From positions 1 through 64,000 of the forward strand of contig NZ_JABAID010000012.1 of assembly GCF_012641335.1 (NCBI RefSeq): a stretch of DNA of 64,000 nucleotides, read 5' to 3'. The stretch is from Novosphingobium sp. ERN07. GTDB lineage: Bacteria; Pseudomonadota; Alphaproteobacteria; Sphingomonadales; Sphingomonadaceae. Below the pieces are notes generated by a model. That model did not search any database. It was not told where the DNA came from and worked only from the letters and a program-made list of their open reading frames with translations. The position numbers were made by a program, and so were the translations under genes. Below are positions 38,671 through 47,527 of this stretch, in pieces. How positions within the stretch are numbered: position 1 is the stretch's first letter; each line of letters begins with the position of its first letter.

Positions 38671-39404
38671 GCCGGAATCGCACCTTCCAGCGCATCGGCC
38701 AGTTCCATCGGGAAGGACAGATAGGGGCTGTGATCTGCGGGCAGCGTCACTACGTTTGCACCGGGTGAAAAGTGCAGCATTCGGCGCTGGCTGTCGATCG
38801 GGATGGTGCGGTCTTCGGTGCACTCCACATAGGTGCGCGGAAGGCTGCCCCAGCGGTGGGGCGTGACATGGACCTTCTGTGCGCGTGGCGCGTGGGGTTC
38901 GGCCATCAGGCGCGCCATTGCTGCCGCGACCAGATGAGGCGGTGAAAGCTGGGCGAACACCGGCGCAGCATTTGCCGCATCGATCTCTGTCGCCACGCCT
39001 TCATGAACCTTGCGGATGATGCCATCGAAGGCCGGGTTGGCACCTTCAAGCTGCTTGAATTCGGCGCGGCTCATGCCATCGGGCAGCATCATCGCGCAGA
39101 TATAGACCAGTGCATCCACCGCAGCCGGATCGCGCTCTGCCGCCGTGGAGACGACAAGCCCTCCGCGTGAGTGCCCGGCGAGAACCACCGGCCCAACGCC
39201 TTGCGCTTTCAAATCGCGGCAATGCTGCGCAGCAAATTCGCCCCAGCCATCCAGCGTTACAGCGGCCATTTCCGCTGCCGTGCCGCCCATGCCGGGAAGT
39301 GTGGGCGCGACAACCGTGTGGCCCCGCGCACGCAGAATGTCCGCCACCAGATCGAAGCACCAGCCGCCGTGCCACGAACCGTGAATGAGAACGAAACCGG
39401 CCAT
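38667..39404 (-). CDS. Alpha/beta-hydrolase (salicylate-esterase/EstC-like)
   Basis: This 245-residue protein has HGSWHGGWCF (oxyanion region) near residue 8, the nucleophile Ser in AGHSRGG and a C-terminal His in LPADHSPYLS. It belongs to the plant-esterase-like group that includes EstC-type enzymes. Its ATG touches the upstream GST stop. It is the last gene of the long catabolic series and could hydrolyse a lactone, ester or thioester. Confidence 0.85.
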   Translation of the reverse strand: MAGFVLIHGSWHGGWCFDLVADILRARGHTVVAPTLPGMGGTAAEMAAVTLDGWGEFAAQHCRDLKAQGVGPVVLAGHSRGGLVVSTAAERDPAAVDALVYICAMMLPDGMSRAEFKQLEGANPAFDGIIRKVHEGVATEIDAANAAPVFAQLSPPHLVAAAMARLMAEPHAPRAQKVHVTPHRWGSLPRTYVECTEDRTIPIDSQRRMLHFSPGANVVTLPADHSPYLSFPMELADALEGAIPA

Positions 39405-40180
39405 CAGCGGACTTCTCCCGACCAGACCCGGAGACCCGGTGCGGTGCGGTCTTCACCCTTCAGCGCTTCGGCAATGGCTGGGCGGGCGGTCATGCGGTCG
39501 CGCCATTCGCACAGGCGCGGGGCACGTGCGGCGATTTCCATTTCGGGGAACATGCGTTCAACCATGATGCCGCAGTGGGAATAAAAATTGATGTCGGCAA
39601 GGGTATAGGTATCGCCCGCCAGCCAGCGGGTTTGGCCAAGTTGTGCTTCCACTTTGGCGACAGCATATTCGATTTTCGCCGTGGCATTGGCAAGGTCTGC
39701 TTCGGAAAAGCCGGAGCGGGCGGTGGCCCATTTCTTGCGCTGATCGGGCAAGGGAATGCTTTCCAGCAGCTTTTCGAAATCGCCACTTTCGATGTTGCGT
39801 GCGATGACGCCGACCATGCGGTGCCAGCCGTGCATTGAAACGAAGTTCATCACGTGTTCGTCAACGAACTTGTTCCAGTAGCGCATCCGGCTTGCGCCCA
39901 CCGGATCGCGCGGGCGCAGCGGGGCGTCGGCGGGCTGGGCATCGGGGAAGGCGTCTTCCAGATATTCGTTGATGACGGTGGTGTGGGTGATGATCGCACC
40001 ATCATGGTCCAGCACAGGCACCTGACCTTCGGGATTGATGGCGGTGAACCACGGCTGATGCTGTTCGAACTTGTGCAGATCGACATAGATGCTCTCGTAA
40101 GCCAGCCCCTTTTCCTTCAGGGGAATCATAGACTTCAACGAGTTCGCCAGCGGTTCGGCGTGGTAGTATTTCAGGCTCAT
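39404..40180 (-). CDS. LigF-like glutathione S-transferase (beta-etherase family)
   Basis: This 258-residue GST matches LigF-type beta-etherases, as I recall them, in the thioredoxin-like domain: ANSLKSMIPLKEKGL near the start, KFEQHQPWFTAINPEGQVPVL, then the VINEYLEDAFPDA glutathione-site motif. LigF cleaves beta-aryl ethers of lignin dimers using glutathione. The C-terminal helical domain is of similar size. The chosen ATG (MSLKYYH) is 8 codons inside the longest frame. It lies 4 bp after the SDR gene. Whether it is a true beta-etherase or a related glutathione lyase needs activity data. Confidence 0.82.
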   Translation of the reverse strand: MSLKYYHAEPLANSLKSMIPLKEKGLAYESIYVDLHKFEQHQPWFTAINPEGQVPVLDHDGAIITHTTVINEYLEDAFPDAQPADAPLRPRDPVGASRMRYWNKFVDEHVMNFVSMHGWHRMVGVIARNIESGDFEKLLESIPLPDQRKKWATARSGFSEADLANATAKIEYAVAKVEAQLGQTRWLAGDTYTLADINFYSHCGIMVERMFPEMEIAARAPRLCEWRDRMTARPAIAEALKGEDRTAPGLRVWSGEVR

Positions 40181-40184
40181 CGGT

Positions 40185-40934
40185 TCAGACTCGCATTGTG
40201 CCAAGCATGCCGCCGTCCACGGCCCAGCTTTGGCCGGTCACGTGGCTGGCGGCATCGGAAAGAAGGAAGGCGGCGACTTGCGCCAGTTCTTCAGGCTGCC
40301 CGGTGCGGCCCTGCGGGACCGCCTTGGCCATTTGTTGCGCGGCTTGCGGAGGAAGGCCATCGAGCATCGGGGTTTCGATCAGGCCGGGCACGATGCAATT
40401 GCAGCGCACGCCGTGTTCCGCCGCTTCGTTGGCCACTGCGCGCGACAGGCCGAGCACCGCGTGCTTGCTGGCGACATAGCCCGCGTTCATCGGCAAGCCG
40501 CGCTCGCTGGCAAGGCTGCCAGTGACGAGGATCGCACCGGTTGCGCGCTGCTTCATCGCGGGTAATGTGTGCTGGATTGCCCAGAACACGCCTTTCAGGT
40601 TGACCGCCATGACCGCATCGAACGCTTCGTCGGTATAGTCTTCAACGGGCGCGAACATGCCGCCGATCCCGGCGTTGAGGAACAGCCCGTCAATCGGGCC
40701 ATTGGCGGCGACGGCATGATCAAGCGCGGCGTGCAGCGCGGACTTGTTGGCCACATCGGCAGCGGCGAAGGCGGTGTTGCCGCCGAGATCGTGTGCGGCC
40801 TGTTCCAACAGATCGGCGCGGCGGGCAATCAGGGTGACGTTTGCGCCCGCCGCGACGCAGCATTTTGCCGTGGCGCGGCCTATGCCGGTTGAAGCTCCTG
40901 TAATGACAATGTGCTTGCCGGTAAGATCGGTCAC
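40185..40934 (-). CDS. Short-chain dehydrogenase/reductase
   Basis: This is a classical SDR of 249 residues with the cofactor motif TGASTGIG at 12-19, LNAGIGG, the catalytic Ser in LVTGSLAS and the YVASK pair. The GTG start overlaps the preceding stop (GTGA), which fixes it. In this context it could oxidise a benzylic or side-chain alcohol before ether cleavage, as LigD/LigL do in SYK-6. It is shorter than those enzymes and its sequence is generic, so that role is inference. Confidence 0.85.
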   Translation of the reverse strand: MTDLTGKHIVITGASTGIGRATAKCCVAAGANVTLIARRADLLEQAAHDLGGNTAFAAADVANKSALHAALDHAVAANGPIDGLFLNAGIGGMFAPVEDYTDEAFDAVMAVNLKGVFWAIQHTLPAMKQRATGAILVTGSLASERGLPMNAGYVASKHAVLGLSRAVANEAAEHGVRCNCIVPGLIETPMLDGLPPQAAQQMAKAVPQGRTGQPEELAQVAAFLLSDAASHVTGQSWAVDGGMLGTMRV

Positions 40935-41392
40935 GTATCGCTCCGTGCGATGAAGGCGGCCCATACCCGCGCCTCGTTGCTGTCATGCCCTTCGGGCGAC
41001 CACTGGCGCTCCATGATGGCGCGGGCTTCGGCTTCGGGCATCTGGCGATGGTCGCGGTTGAGGCGGTAGAAGAAGGCCGAAACGCGCCAGTTCATGATGC
41101 AATGGACGTGAACGGGCTGTGGGCCGTCCTTCACCGCATCGACGAATGCGGCGAAGTGATCCTCGCCCGGCGCATCGAACGGCACGGGGATGTGGGTATA
41201 GGCGATGCCGTGTGCGGCCAGTTTCTCTCCCTCGCCTGCCAGCGCTTCGGGATGGGTTTCCAGTGCCAGATTGATGACGTGGCGCACGCCAAGATCGGCA
41301 AGGCGCGCCACGTCCTTATCCTCGATCCGGCCAGACGTGGTGGTTTCGGCGTCGAGCCTTTGCCACGCCCGGATATCGACCGGATCGGCCAT
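40931..41392 (-). CDS. Tyrosine-phosphatase-like protein (DUF442/Blh type)
   Basis: This is a 153-residue protein with the dual-specificity phosphatase-like fold. The N-terminal TSGRIEDKDVARLADLGVRHVINL segment is typical, and the putative loop is HVHCIMNWRVSAF, a Cys-X4-Arg arrangement like that of DUF442 proteins rather than the usual Cys-X5-Arg. Catalytic activity is therefore uncertain. It sits between the amidohydrolase (3-bp gap) and the SDR (4-bp overlap), clearly in the catabolic operon, but has no obvious place in the pathway. Confidence 0.75.
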   Translation of the reverse strand: MADPVDIRAWQRLDAETTTSGRIEDKDVARLADLGVRHVINLALETHPEALAGEGEKLAAHGIAYTHIPVPFDAPGEDHFAAFVDAVKDGPQPVHVHCIMNWRVSAFFYRLNRDHRQMPEAEARAIMERQWSPEGHDSNEARVWAAFIARSDT

Positions 41393-41395
41393 CGT

Positions 41396-42268
41396 TCAGG
41401 CTAACCCAAGCAGGCGCGCGGCGTTGTCCTTCATGATGCCGGGCATGACTTCTTCCTTGAAGCCGACCTGCAGCGCCGCATCGATCCACTTTTGCGGGTG
41501 GATCAGCGGGAAGTCGGAGCCGAACAGCATCTTCTTCTTCAGTTGCGTGTTGGCGTACTGGATGATCTGCGGCGCGAAGTATTTAGGCGACCAGCCGGAC
41601 AGATCAATGAACACGTTGTTCTTGTGCAGCGCCATCGACAGGCTTTCATCCACCCACGGCCATGACGGGTGGGCAAGGATGATCTTCATGTCGGGGAAAT
41701 CGACCGCAACGTCATCCACCAGCATGGGCTGGCCGTATTTCAGGCGCATCCCGCCGCCGCCGGGCATACCTGTGCCCATGCCGGAATGGCCGGTGTGGAA
41801 GATGGCAGGTAGACCGTATTCGGCAATGACTTCATAGATCGGATAGCCGACGCGATCTGCCGGGTGGCAGTTCTGGGCGATGCCGTGAAACTTAAAGCCC
41901 TTCACGCCATAGTTCTCGATCAGGTCACGCGCTTCTCGCGCGCCGAACTTGCCCTTGTGCGGGTCGATAGAGGCAAAGGCGATGCAGATGTCGTCGTTCT
42001 TGAGCGCCATTTCAGCGACTTCGTAGTTCGACACGCGCTTGGCCCCCATGCCGCATTCGGCATCGACTGTGAACATGCAGAAAGCGATCTGCTGTTCGCG
42101 GTAAATCTCGACGATTTCGGGCATTTTTGGCCGTTCGCGCGGGGCCTTGAAATAGGTGCTGGCCGCATCGAAGAACTGGCCCATGACCGGATCTTCGGGA
42201 TCGTGGCACGAAATCTCGGCATGGACGTGAACGTCGATGGCCTTGATCTTCGAAAGGTCGATGGGCAC
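41396..42268 (-). CDS. Amidohydrolase-2 family metal-dependent hydrolase or decarboxylase
   Basis: This 290-residue TIM-barrel amidohydrolase has His14 and His16 (DVHVHAE), a HTGH motif at 158-161, an ILAHPSWPWVDE strand and the Asp in GSDFPLIHP. The family includes 5-carboxyvanillate and gamma-resorcylate decarboxylases and the CouO-type hydrolase that splits aryl-beta-ketoacyl-CoA into aromatic acid and acetyl-CoA. The acyl-CoA synthetase upstream makes the CouO-like role the more attractive option, but the fold alone does not decide. The gene lies 79 bp after the aldehyde dehydrogenase. Confidence 0.8.
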   Translation of the reverse strand: MPIDLSKIKAIDVHVHAEISCHDPEDPVMGQFFDAASTYFKAPRERPKMPEIVEIYREQQIAFCMFTVDAECGMGAKRVSNYEVAEMALKNDDICIAFASIDPHKGKFGAREARDLIENYGVKGFKFHGIAQNCHPADRVGYPIYEVIAEYGLPAIFHTGHSGMGTGMPGGGGMRLKYGQPMLVDDVAVDFPDMKIILAHPSWPWVDESLSMALHKNNVFIDLSGWSPKYFAPQIIQYANTQLKKKMLFGSDFPLIHPQKWIDAALQVGFKEEVMPGIMKDNAARLLGLA

Positions 42269-42347
42269 GGAATTGTTCCTTTGTTTGGCAGCGTCAAGCC
42301 AGCCCTGCCGCGATACGGCAGAGCTGGCTTCAGCATTCAGGCGCGGA

Positions 42348-43772
42348 TCAGACCAGCGCGTCCTTCTTGACGGTGATCACCTGCGTGTAGGTGAACTCCT
42401 TCAGGCCTTCGATGCCGTATTCAGCGCCAAAGCCGGACTGCTTGTGACCGCCGAAGGGCGCGAAGGGCGAGAGGTGGAGGAATTCGTTGATCCACACCGT
42501 GCCAGTTTCAAGCTGTTCGGCAATCTTCACGCCGCGTTCCGCGTCCTTGGTCCACACTGCGCCCGCAAGGCCGTAGTCGGAATTGTTGGCGCGTTGGATG
42601 ACTTCCTCTTCGGTCGAGAACTTCATCAGCGGCATGACCGGTCCGAACTGCTCTTCGGCCACGATGCGTGCGTCTTCGGGCGGGTTGTCGAGGATGGTGA
42701 TCGGCACATAATAGCCCGAACCCGAAGGATCGACATCGCCACCGACGAGGAACTTGTAGCCGTTGTCCTTGGCGTCCTGAATCAGTTCGCACACGCGCTC
42801 GAACTGCTTCTTGTTCTGGATGGGGCCAACGCCGGTGCCCTGATTGGCGCCGTCACCAACCGTCACGCCCTTGGCATATTCGGCAATCGCGGCGCTCATC
42901 TCGTCATAGATGTCTTCGTGGATATAGACCCGCTTGGCCGCGACGCAGATCTGGCCGGCGTTGGTGAAGCTGGACCAGAAAAGCTGTTCGGCAACCTTTG
43001 CCACATCGGCATCGGGCAGAACGATGGAAGCGTCGTTACCGCCAAGTTCAAGCGTGATGCGCTTCAGGTCTTTCGAAGCGCCTTCCATGATGCGCTTGCC
43101 GGTGGCGGTCGATCCGGTGAAGGTGATTTTGTCGATATCGGGGTGCGAGGTCATCAACGGCCCCAGCGAATCTTCGCCGGTGATGATGTTGACGACGCCT
43201 GCGGGCACGATGTCCTTGATCAGTTCGGCAAACTTCAGCGTGGTCAGCGGCGTGAACGGCGACGGCTTGAGCACGATGGTGCAGCCCGACAGGATGGCGG
43301 GCGCGATCTTCTGCACGGCCATCAGCACCGGGAAGTTCCACGGCACGATCCCCGCGACAACGCCCACCGGCACGCGGCGCGTGCGGCTGAGGCGCGTATC
43401 GCTATCCTCGTTGATCGTCTCTTCAAGGCTGAGGGTGGACTGCGCGCTCATGATCGCGGCGCTGGCACCGATTTCGTGCTGCGCCTGATGATGCGGCTTG
43501 CCCTGTTCGCTGGTGAGCAGGCGATAGAGTTCGTCGAAGTTCGCTTCGACGGCGGCGGCCATGTTGCGGATGACGGCGCGGCGATCATCCACCGGCGTCT
43601 TCGACCAGGTTTTGAACGCGGTCCGCGCGGCGGCAACCGCACGGTCCAGTTCGGCAGCGCCACAGGCAGGCACGCTGCCGATAACCTGTTCGTTCGCCGG
43701 GTTCACGACATCAAGCGAGGTTGCCGTGGTGACAAGTTCACCATTGATCAGATTGGGATAAAGCTGCGTCAT
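42348..43772 (-). CDS. NAD(P)-dependent aldehyde dehydrogenase
   Basis: This 474-residue ALDH is complete, with Asn146 (PWNFP), Lys169, Glu242 (ELGG) and the catalytic Cys276 (NAGQICVAAKR). It likely oxidises an aromatic aldehyde made by the PQQ alcohol dehydrogenase next door, for example vanilloyl acetaldehyde, coniferaldehyde or vanillin. GGAGAG lies before the ATG, and a perfect palindrome lies 22 bp upstream. Confidence 0.9.
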   Translation of the reverse strand: MTQLYPNLINGELVTTATSLDVVNPANEQVIGSVPACGAAELDRAVAAARTAFKTWSKTPVDDRRAVIRNMAAAVEANFDELYRLLTSEQGKPHHQAQHEIGASAAIMSAQSTLSLEETINEDSDTRLSRTRRVPVGVVAGIVPWNFPVLMAVQKIAPAILSGCTIVLKPSPFTPLTTLKFAELIKDIVPAGVVNIITGEDSLGPLMTSHPDIDKITFTGSTATGKRIMEGASKDLKRITLELGGNDASIVLPDADVAKVAEQLFWSSFTNAGQICVAAKRVYIHEDIYDEMSAAIAEYAKGVTVGDGANQGTGVGPIQNKKQFERVCELIQDAKDNGYKFLVGGDVDPSGSGYYVPITILDNPPEDARIVAEEQFGPVMPLMKFSTEEEVIQRANNSDYGLAGAVWTKDAERGVKIAEQLETGTVWINEFLHLSPFAPFGGHKQSGFGAEYGIEGLKEFTYTQVITVKKDALV

Positions 43773-43793
43773 GATTCTCTCCGAGGGTTATAG

Positions 43794-43812
43794 TTGCTAT
43801 GATTCATAGCAA
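43794..43812. promoter_or_regulatory. Perfect inverted repeat upstream of aldehyde dehydrogenase
   Basis: TTGCTATG-ATT-CATAGCAA is a perfect 8-bp inverted repeat with a 3-nt spacer in the 45-bp gap between the PQQ dehydrogenase stop and the ALDH start. It has the same 19-bp length as the ligM-purU palindrome and related arms. It could be an internal operator or the stem of a processing site. Confidence 0.55.
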
Positions 43813-43817
43813 TCTTG

Positions 43818-45923
43818 TTAGTGCCCTTCCAGTGCCTTGTCCTCGTTGGCACGTTTTATCACGTAATGCCGGATCGATTCGATCTGCTCCTTGGTCATAT
43901 ATTTGCCCCAGCCGATCATGCCGTTGTCGACCAGCGCACCGTCATGCACGACAGTTTGCCACGCACCGGCATCGGCATTCACGCCGCTGTGGCGCAGATC
44001 GGGCAGCAGACCGCCGATGGCTGCATCGCCGTGGCAGACCGTGCAATATTTGCCATAAAGGTAGCTGCCCTGCGCAATCGTGGCAGGAGTGCCAACAGGC
44101 GCAGGCGGATCAAGCGGACGTTCTTCGAACGGCGGCGCATCGGGCAGCTTACCCTTTCCGCCCAGCTTGAACACCAGCAGGCGGCTAATGTTGCGCACCG
44201 GGCCAGACTTGTCGGCCAGCACGCCGGTTGCCAAAGGCCACACGCCACCCCAGCCTGCCAGAACGGCAACGTACTGATCGTTGCCGACCTTGAACGTAAC
44301 AGGCGCGGCGACGACGCCGGTCTGCGCCGGGAACGACCACAGTTCCTTGCCATCCTTGGCGGAATAGGCTGCGAAAGTGCCTTTGGCATTGCCCTGAAAC
44401 AGCAGACCGCCCGCTGTTGCCAGCAGGCCACCGTTCCACGGCCCGGCGAACGGAATGCGCCAGCGTTCCTTCTTTTCTACCGGATCCCACGCGACCACAG
44501 CGCCCGTCGTGGCGGCCTTTGCCGCTTCGCGCGCTTCCTTGATCGCAGGCATCGCACCGGCAGAACTGTCCAGCCCCACGTTGAAGCCAACGGCCTGCGG
44601 CTTCCAGTCTTTTTCAGGGAAATAGGGATAGGCCGCGAATTGCGCCGGGATATAGACCAGACGATTGTTCGGATCAAAGGCCATCGGGTGCCACGAATGC
44701 GCGCCAGCCGCACCGGGTGTGCTGATGAATGGCTTGCCCGTCTTGTCATAGCGCGCTTCGGGATTTTCAATCGGACGGCCATTGGCATCCAGACCCTTGG
44801 CCCAGTTCACCGGGGCATAGGCGTTGCCCGAAATGAACTGCCCGTTGGTGCGGTCCAACACATAGAAGAAGCCGTTCTTGGGCGCCTGCATCAGCACCTT
44901 GCGCGGTTTTCCGTCAATCTGAAGGTCCGCCAGAATGATGTGCTGAGTTGCGGTGAAATCCCACGTTTCGCCGGGGGTTTCCTGAAAATGCCAGGCGTAT
45001 TCGCCGGTCTTGGCCTTGATCGCCACGATGGACGACAGGTAGAGGTTATCGCCACCACCGGGCGAGCGATAAGCCTGATTCCACGGGCTGCCGTTGCCGA
45101 CGCCGATATAGAGCAGATCAAGCTCAGGGTCATAGGCCATCGCATCCCAAACGGTGCCGCCACCGCCCAGCTTCCACCATTCGCCTTTCCAGGTGGCTTC
45201 GGCCTTCTTGAGATATTCCTCGTCGTTCTTCCCCGGCATGTCGGGCACGGTGTAGAACCGCCAGACCTGCTTGCCGGTTTGCGCATCATAGGCCGTAACG
45301 TAGCCACGCACGCCCATTTCCGCGCCGCCATTGCCGATGACGATCAATCCGCCAATCGCACGCGGTGCGCCGGTGATCGTATAGGGCTTGGACTGATCGA
45401 CGGTGACGGTGGACCACACCTGCTTGCCGGTGTTCCGATCCAGTGCAATCAGCCGACCATCAAGCGTGCCGAAATAGAGCTTGTCACCCCATGCGGCCAT
45501 GCCCCGGTTCACCACGTCACAGCAGGCCTTTACCGCGGTTTCGCCCGGCACCTTGGGATCGAATTCCCACAGCAGCTTGCCCGTCAGCGCGTCATAGGCC
45601 TTGGCCTTGGACCACGCGGTGGTGATGTAGATCTTGCCATCGATTACCAGCGGCGTGGCTTCCTGTCCGCGCGCGGTGTCCATATCGGCAGACCATGCAA
45701 GGCCCAACTGGCCGATGTTTTCCGGCGTGATCTGGGTGAGCGGGCTGAAACGCTGTTCGTCATACGTGCGACCATAGGACAGCCAGTTCGCCCCATCGCC
45801 CGCGATGATCTGCTGTGCATTGACGCCGGGATCGGCATTGGCAGCCATCGTGCACGCGGCCAGTGGCAACGCCAGCGCCAGTGTTCCTGCGAGCACGAAT
45901 TGCAACTTGCGGTTCAATCGCAT
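43818..45923 (-). CDS. PQQ-dependent quinohemoprotein alcohol dehydrogenase
   Basis: This 701-residue exported enzyme oxidises primary alcohols with PQQ and passes electrons to its own heme. The ATG inside a GTG-started frame gives a lipoprotein-like signal (LALPLAAC). The eight-bladed propeller has tryptophan-docking repeats (GKLLWEFDPKV, GKQVWRFYTVP, GKELWSFPAQTG) and the adjacent Cys pair in KACCDVVNRG that contacts PQQ. The C-terminal cytochrome c domain has CTVCH at about 627-631. It is located between the acyl-CoA synthetase and the ALDH. PQQ synthesis genes are not in this window. Confidence 0.92.
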   Translation of the reverse strand: MRLNRKLQFVLAGTLALALPLAACTMAANADPGVNAQQIIAGDGANWLSYGRTYDEQRFSPLTQITPENIGQLGLAWSADMDTARGQEATPLVIDGKIYITTAWSKAKAYDALTGKLLWEFDPKVPGETAVKACCDVVNRGMAAWGDKLYFGTLDGRLIALDRNTGKQVWSTVTVDQSKPYTITGAPRAIGGLIVIGNGGAEMGVRGYVTAYDAQTGKQVWRFYTVPDMPGKNDEEYLKKAEATWKGEWWKLGGGGTVWDAMAYDPELDLLYIGVGNGSPWNQAYRSPGGGDNLYLSSIVAIKAKTGEYAWHFQETPGETWDFTATQHIILADLQIDGKPRKVLMQAPKNGFFYVLDRTNGQFISGNAYAPVNWAKGLDANGRPIENPEARYDKTGKPFISTPGAAGAHSWHPMAFDPNNRLVYIPAQFAAYPYFPEKDWKPQAVGFNVGLDSSAGAMPAIKEAREAAKAATTGAVVAWDPVEKKERWRIPFAGPWNGGLLATAGGLLFQGNAKGTFAAYSAKDGKELWSFPAQTGVVAAPVTFKVGNDQYVAVLAGWGGVWPLATGVLADKSGPVRNISRLLVFKLGGKGKLPDAPPFEERPLDPPAPVGTPATIAQGSYLYGKYCTVCHGDAAIGGLLPDLRHSGVNADAGAWQTVVHDGALVDNGMIGWGKYMTKEQIESIRHYVIKRANEDKALEGH

Positions 45924-45958
45924 CTCAAACCCTCTCACCCAGTCCGGTTATCGCCGGA

Positions 45959-47524
45959 TCAATTCACCATGCGGTCGCTGTTGCCCCAGTACGGAGCGCG
46001 CAGCGCCTTCTTGTCCATCTTGCCCGCTGCGGTGCGCGGAATCGAGTCCACAAACTTGACAGATTTCGGCGCTTTGACTCCGCCGAGCCGATCCTTGGTA
46101 TAGGCGATGATCTCAGCCTCGGTGATCCCGTCTGCAACCACCACGGCGTGAACCTGTTCGCCCCACTTTTCATGTGGAATGCCGAATACACAAGCTTCGC
46201 GCACGGCTGCGATCTCGGTCACGGCAGCCTCAACCTCGGCAGTGAAGACGTTGAACCCGCCGGACACGACCATGTCCTTTTTGCGGTCTACAATATAGAG
46301 GTAGCCGTCTTTGTCGAACTTGCCGACATCGCCGGTGTGGTGCCAGCCGAACTTGCGGATTTCGGCGGTTTCCTCAGGCTTTTCAAAGTAGGAATGCGTC
46401 ACCAGCGCACCGCGCACGCAGATCTCACCCGCCTCACCCAGCGGCACTTCGTTGCCATCGTCATCCAGCAGGGCAACCTTGATCGAGCGCGAAGGCTTGC
46501 CGCAGGCGGCCAGCTTTTCGGGCGCTTCCATCGCGAACTTTGCCACATCCTCGGGCGGGAACCATGCAACGATCATCGGGCATTCGACCTGCCCATAGGA
46601 CTGGCACATCGCCGGGCCGAACACTTCGACCGCCTGCCGCAGTTTTTCCGGGCTGCACGGCGAACCGACGAGGATGAAGATGCGCAAGCTGGAGTAGTCA
46701 TGGCTGCCCAGTTCGGGCGAGGCCAGCAACTGGTACAGCGCCGTCGGCGGCAGGTACATGTGCGTGACCTTGTGCTCCGCAATGGTGCGCAGCACGCGCT
46801 CTGCATCGAAGCCGGGCAGGATCACCTGCGTTGCGCCAAGGCTCAGCGTCGAAAGCGCAATCGGCCCCGCCGCATGGGTGATCGGCGCAGAGACAAGCGC
46901 CACCGGATTATCGGTGCGACCGCCCATGCCATCGGCAGCGGTTTCGATCATCGTGCCCCAGCCAAGGTTGGTCACGTTCGCGCCCTTTGAAGGGCCAGTC
47001 GTGCCTCCGGTGGGGAAGATGCCGACCATGTCCATCAGGTTGCCGAAGGCGTCGATTTCCGGCTCGACGAAGTCTGCTTCGGAAACGCCGTCCATGAACT
47101 CTTCAAGGCTGGGGTCATCGCCCATACGCTGATCGAGGCAGACGAAGTGCTGGAGCGTGGGGCACAGGGCCTTGAGCTGCTCCACCTCGTCAGCCTTGGA
47201 CGAATGATAGACCATCCATTTGAGGCGGACGTAGTTGATATAGGCGGCGTTCGCATCAATCGCGTTGCGCGTGTTGACCGGAATCCACTTCCCGTTCGCA
47301 CGCCACATGGCGAGCAGCGCGACCAGCAGCATCCCGTCGTTCGGACCATAAAGACCAAGCAGATCCTGATTTTCGAACCCGCCTTTTTGCAGCGCCGCAG
47401 CGATGCGCACCGAAAGCGCCTTCGTTTCGGCAAACGTCATTGAAAGACCGGTATCGGTATCAACAATCGCAAGGCGCTGCGGGTTGCGATCATGGCCACG
47501 GTCAAAATAGTCGATAGCGCGCAT
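45959..47524 (-). CDS. Acyl-CoA synthetase (AMP-dependent, aryl/acyl-CoA ligase)
   Basis: This 521-residue ANL-family ligase has the P-loop TGGTTGPSKG at 172-181, an SYGQVECP A5-type motif, the adenylate motif HHTGDVGKFDKDGYLYIVDRKKD near 400 and a C-terminal Lys in RTAAGKMDKK. It activates a carboxylic acid as CoA thioester. Its place between beta-etherase-like GSTs and alcohol/aldehyde dehydrogenases suggests a phenylpropanoid-type acid (for example vanilloyl acetate or a cinnamate) as substrate. It starts 3 bp after the GST stop. Confidence 0.9.
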   Translation of the reverse strand: MRAIDYFDRGHDRNPQRLAIVDTDTGLSMTFAETKALSVRIAAALQKGGFENQDLLGLYGPNDGMLLVALLAMWRANGKWIPVNTRNAIDANAAYINYVRLKWMVYHSSKADEVEQLKALCPTLQHFVCLDQRMGDDPSLEEFMDGVSEADFVEPEIDAFGNLMDMVGIFPTGGTTGPSKGANVTNLGWGTMIETAADGMGGRTDNPVALVSAPITHAAGPIALSTLSLGATQVILPGFDAERVLRTIAEHKVTHMYLPPTALYQLLASPELGSHDYSSLRIFILVGSPCSPEKLRQAVEVFGPAMCQSYGQVECPMIVAWFPPEDVAKFAMEAPEKLAACGKPSRSIKVALLDDDGNEVPLGEAGEICVRGALVTHSYFEKPEETAEIRKFGWHHTGDVGKFDKDGYLYIVDRKKDMVVSGGFNVFTAEVEAAVTEIAAVREACVFGIPHEKWGEQVHAVVVADGITEAEIIAYTKDRLGGVKAPKSVKFVDSIPRTAAGKMDKKALRAPYWGNSDRMVN

Positions 47525-47527
47525 TGG

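Noticed and set aside
41396-42268. Naming the amidohydrolase LigW (5-carboxyvanillate decarboxylase)
   Set aside because: The fold is shared by several activities and the context favours CoA ester chemistry, so a specific symbol is not justified.
42237-46103. Long plus-strand frames opposite ALDH and the first PQQ dehydrogenase
   Set aside because: Shadows of the two genes; His/Arg/Gly-rich and without family features.
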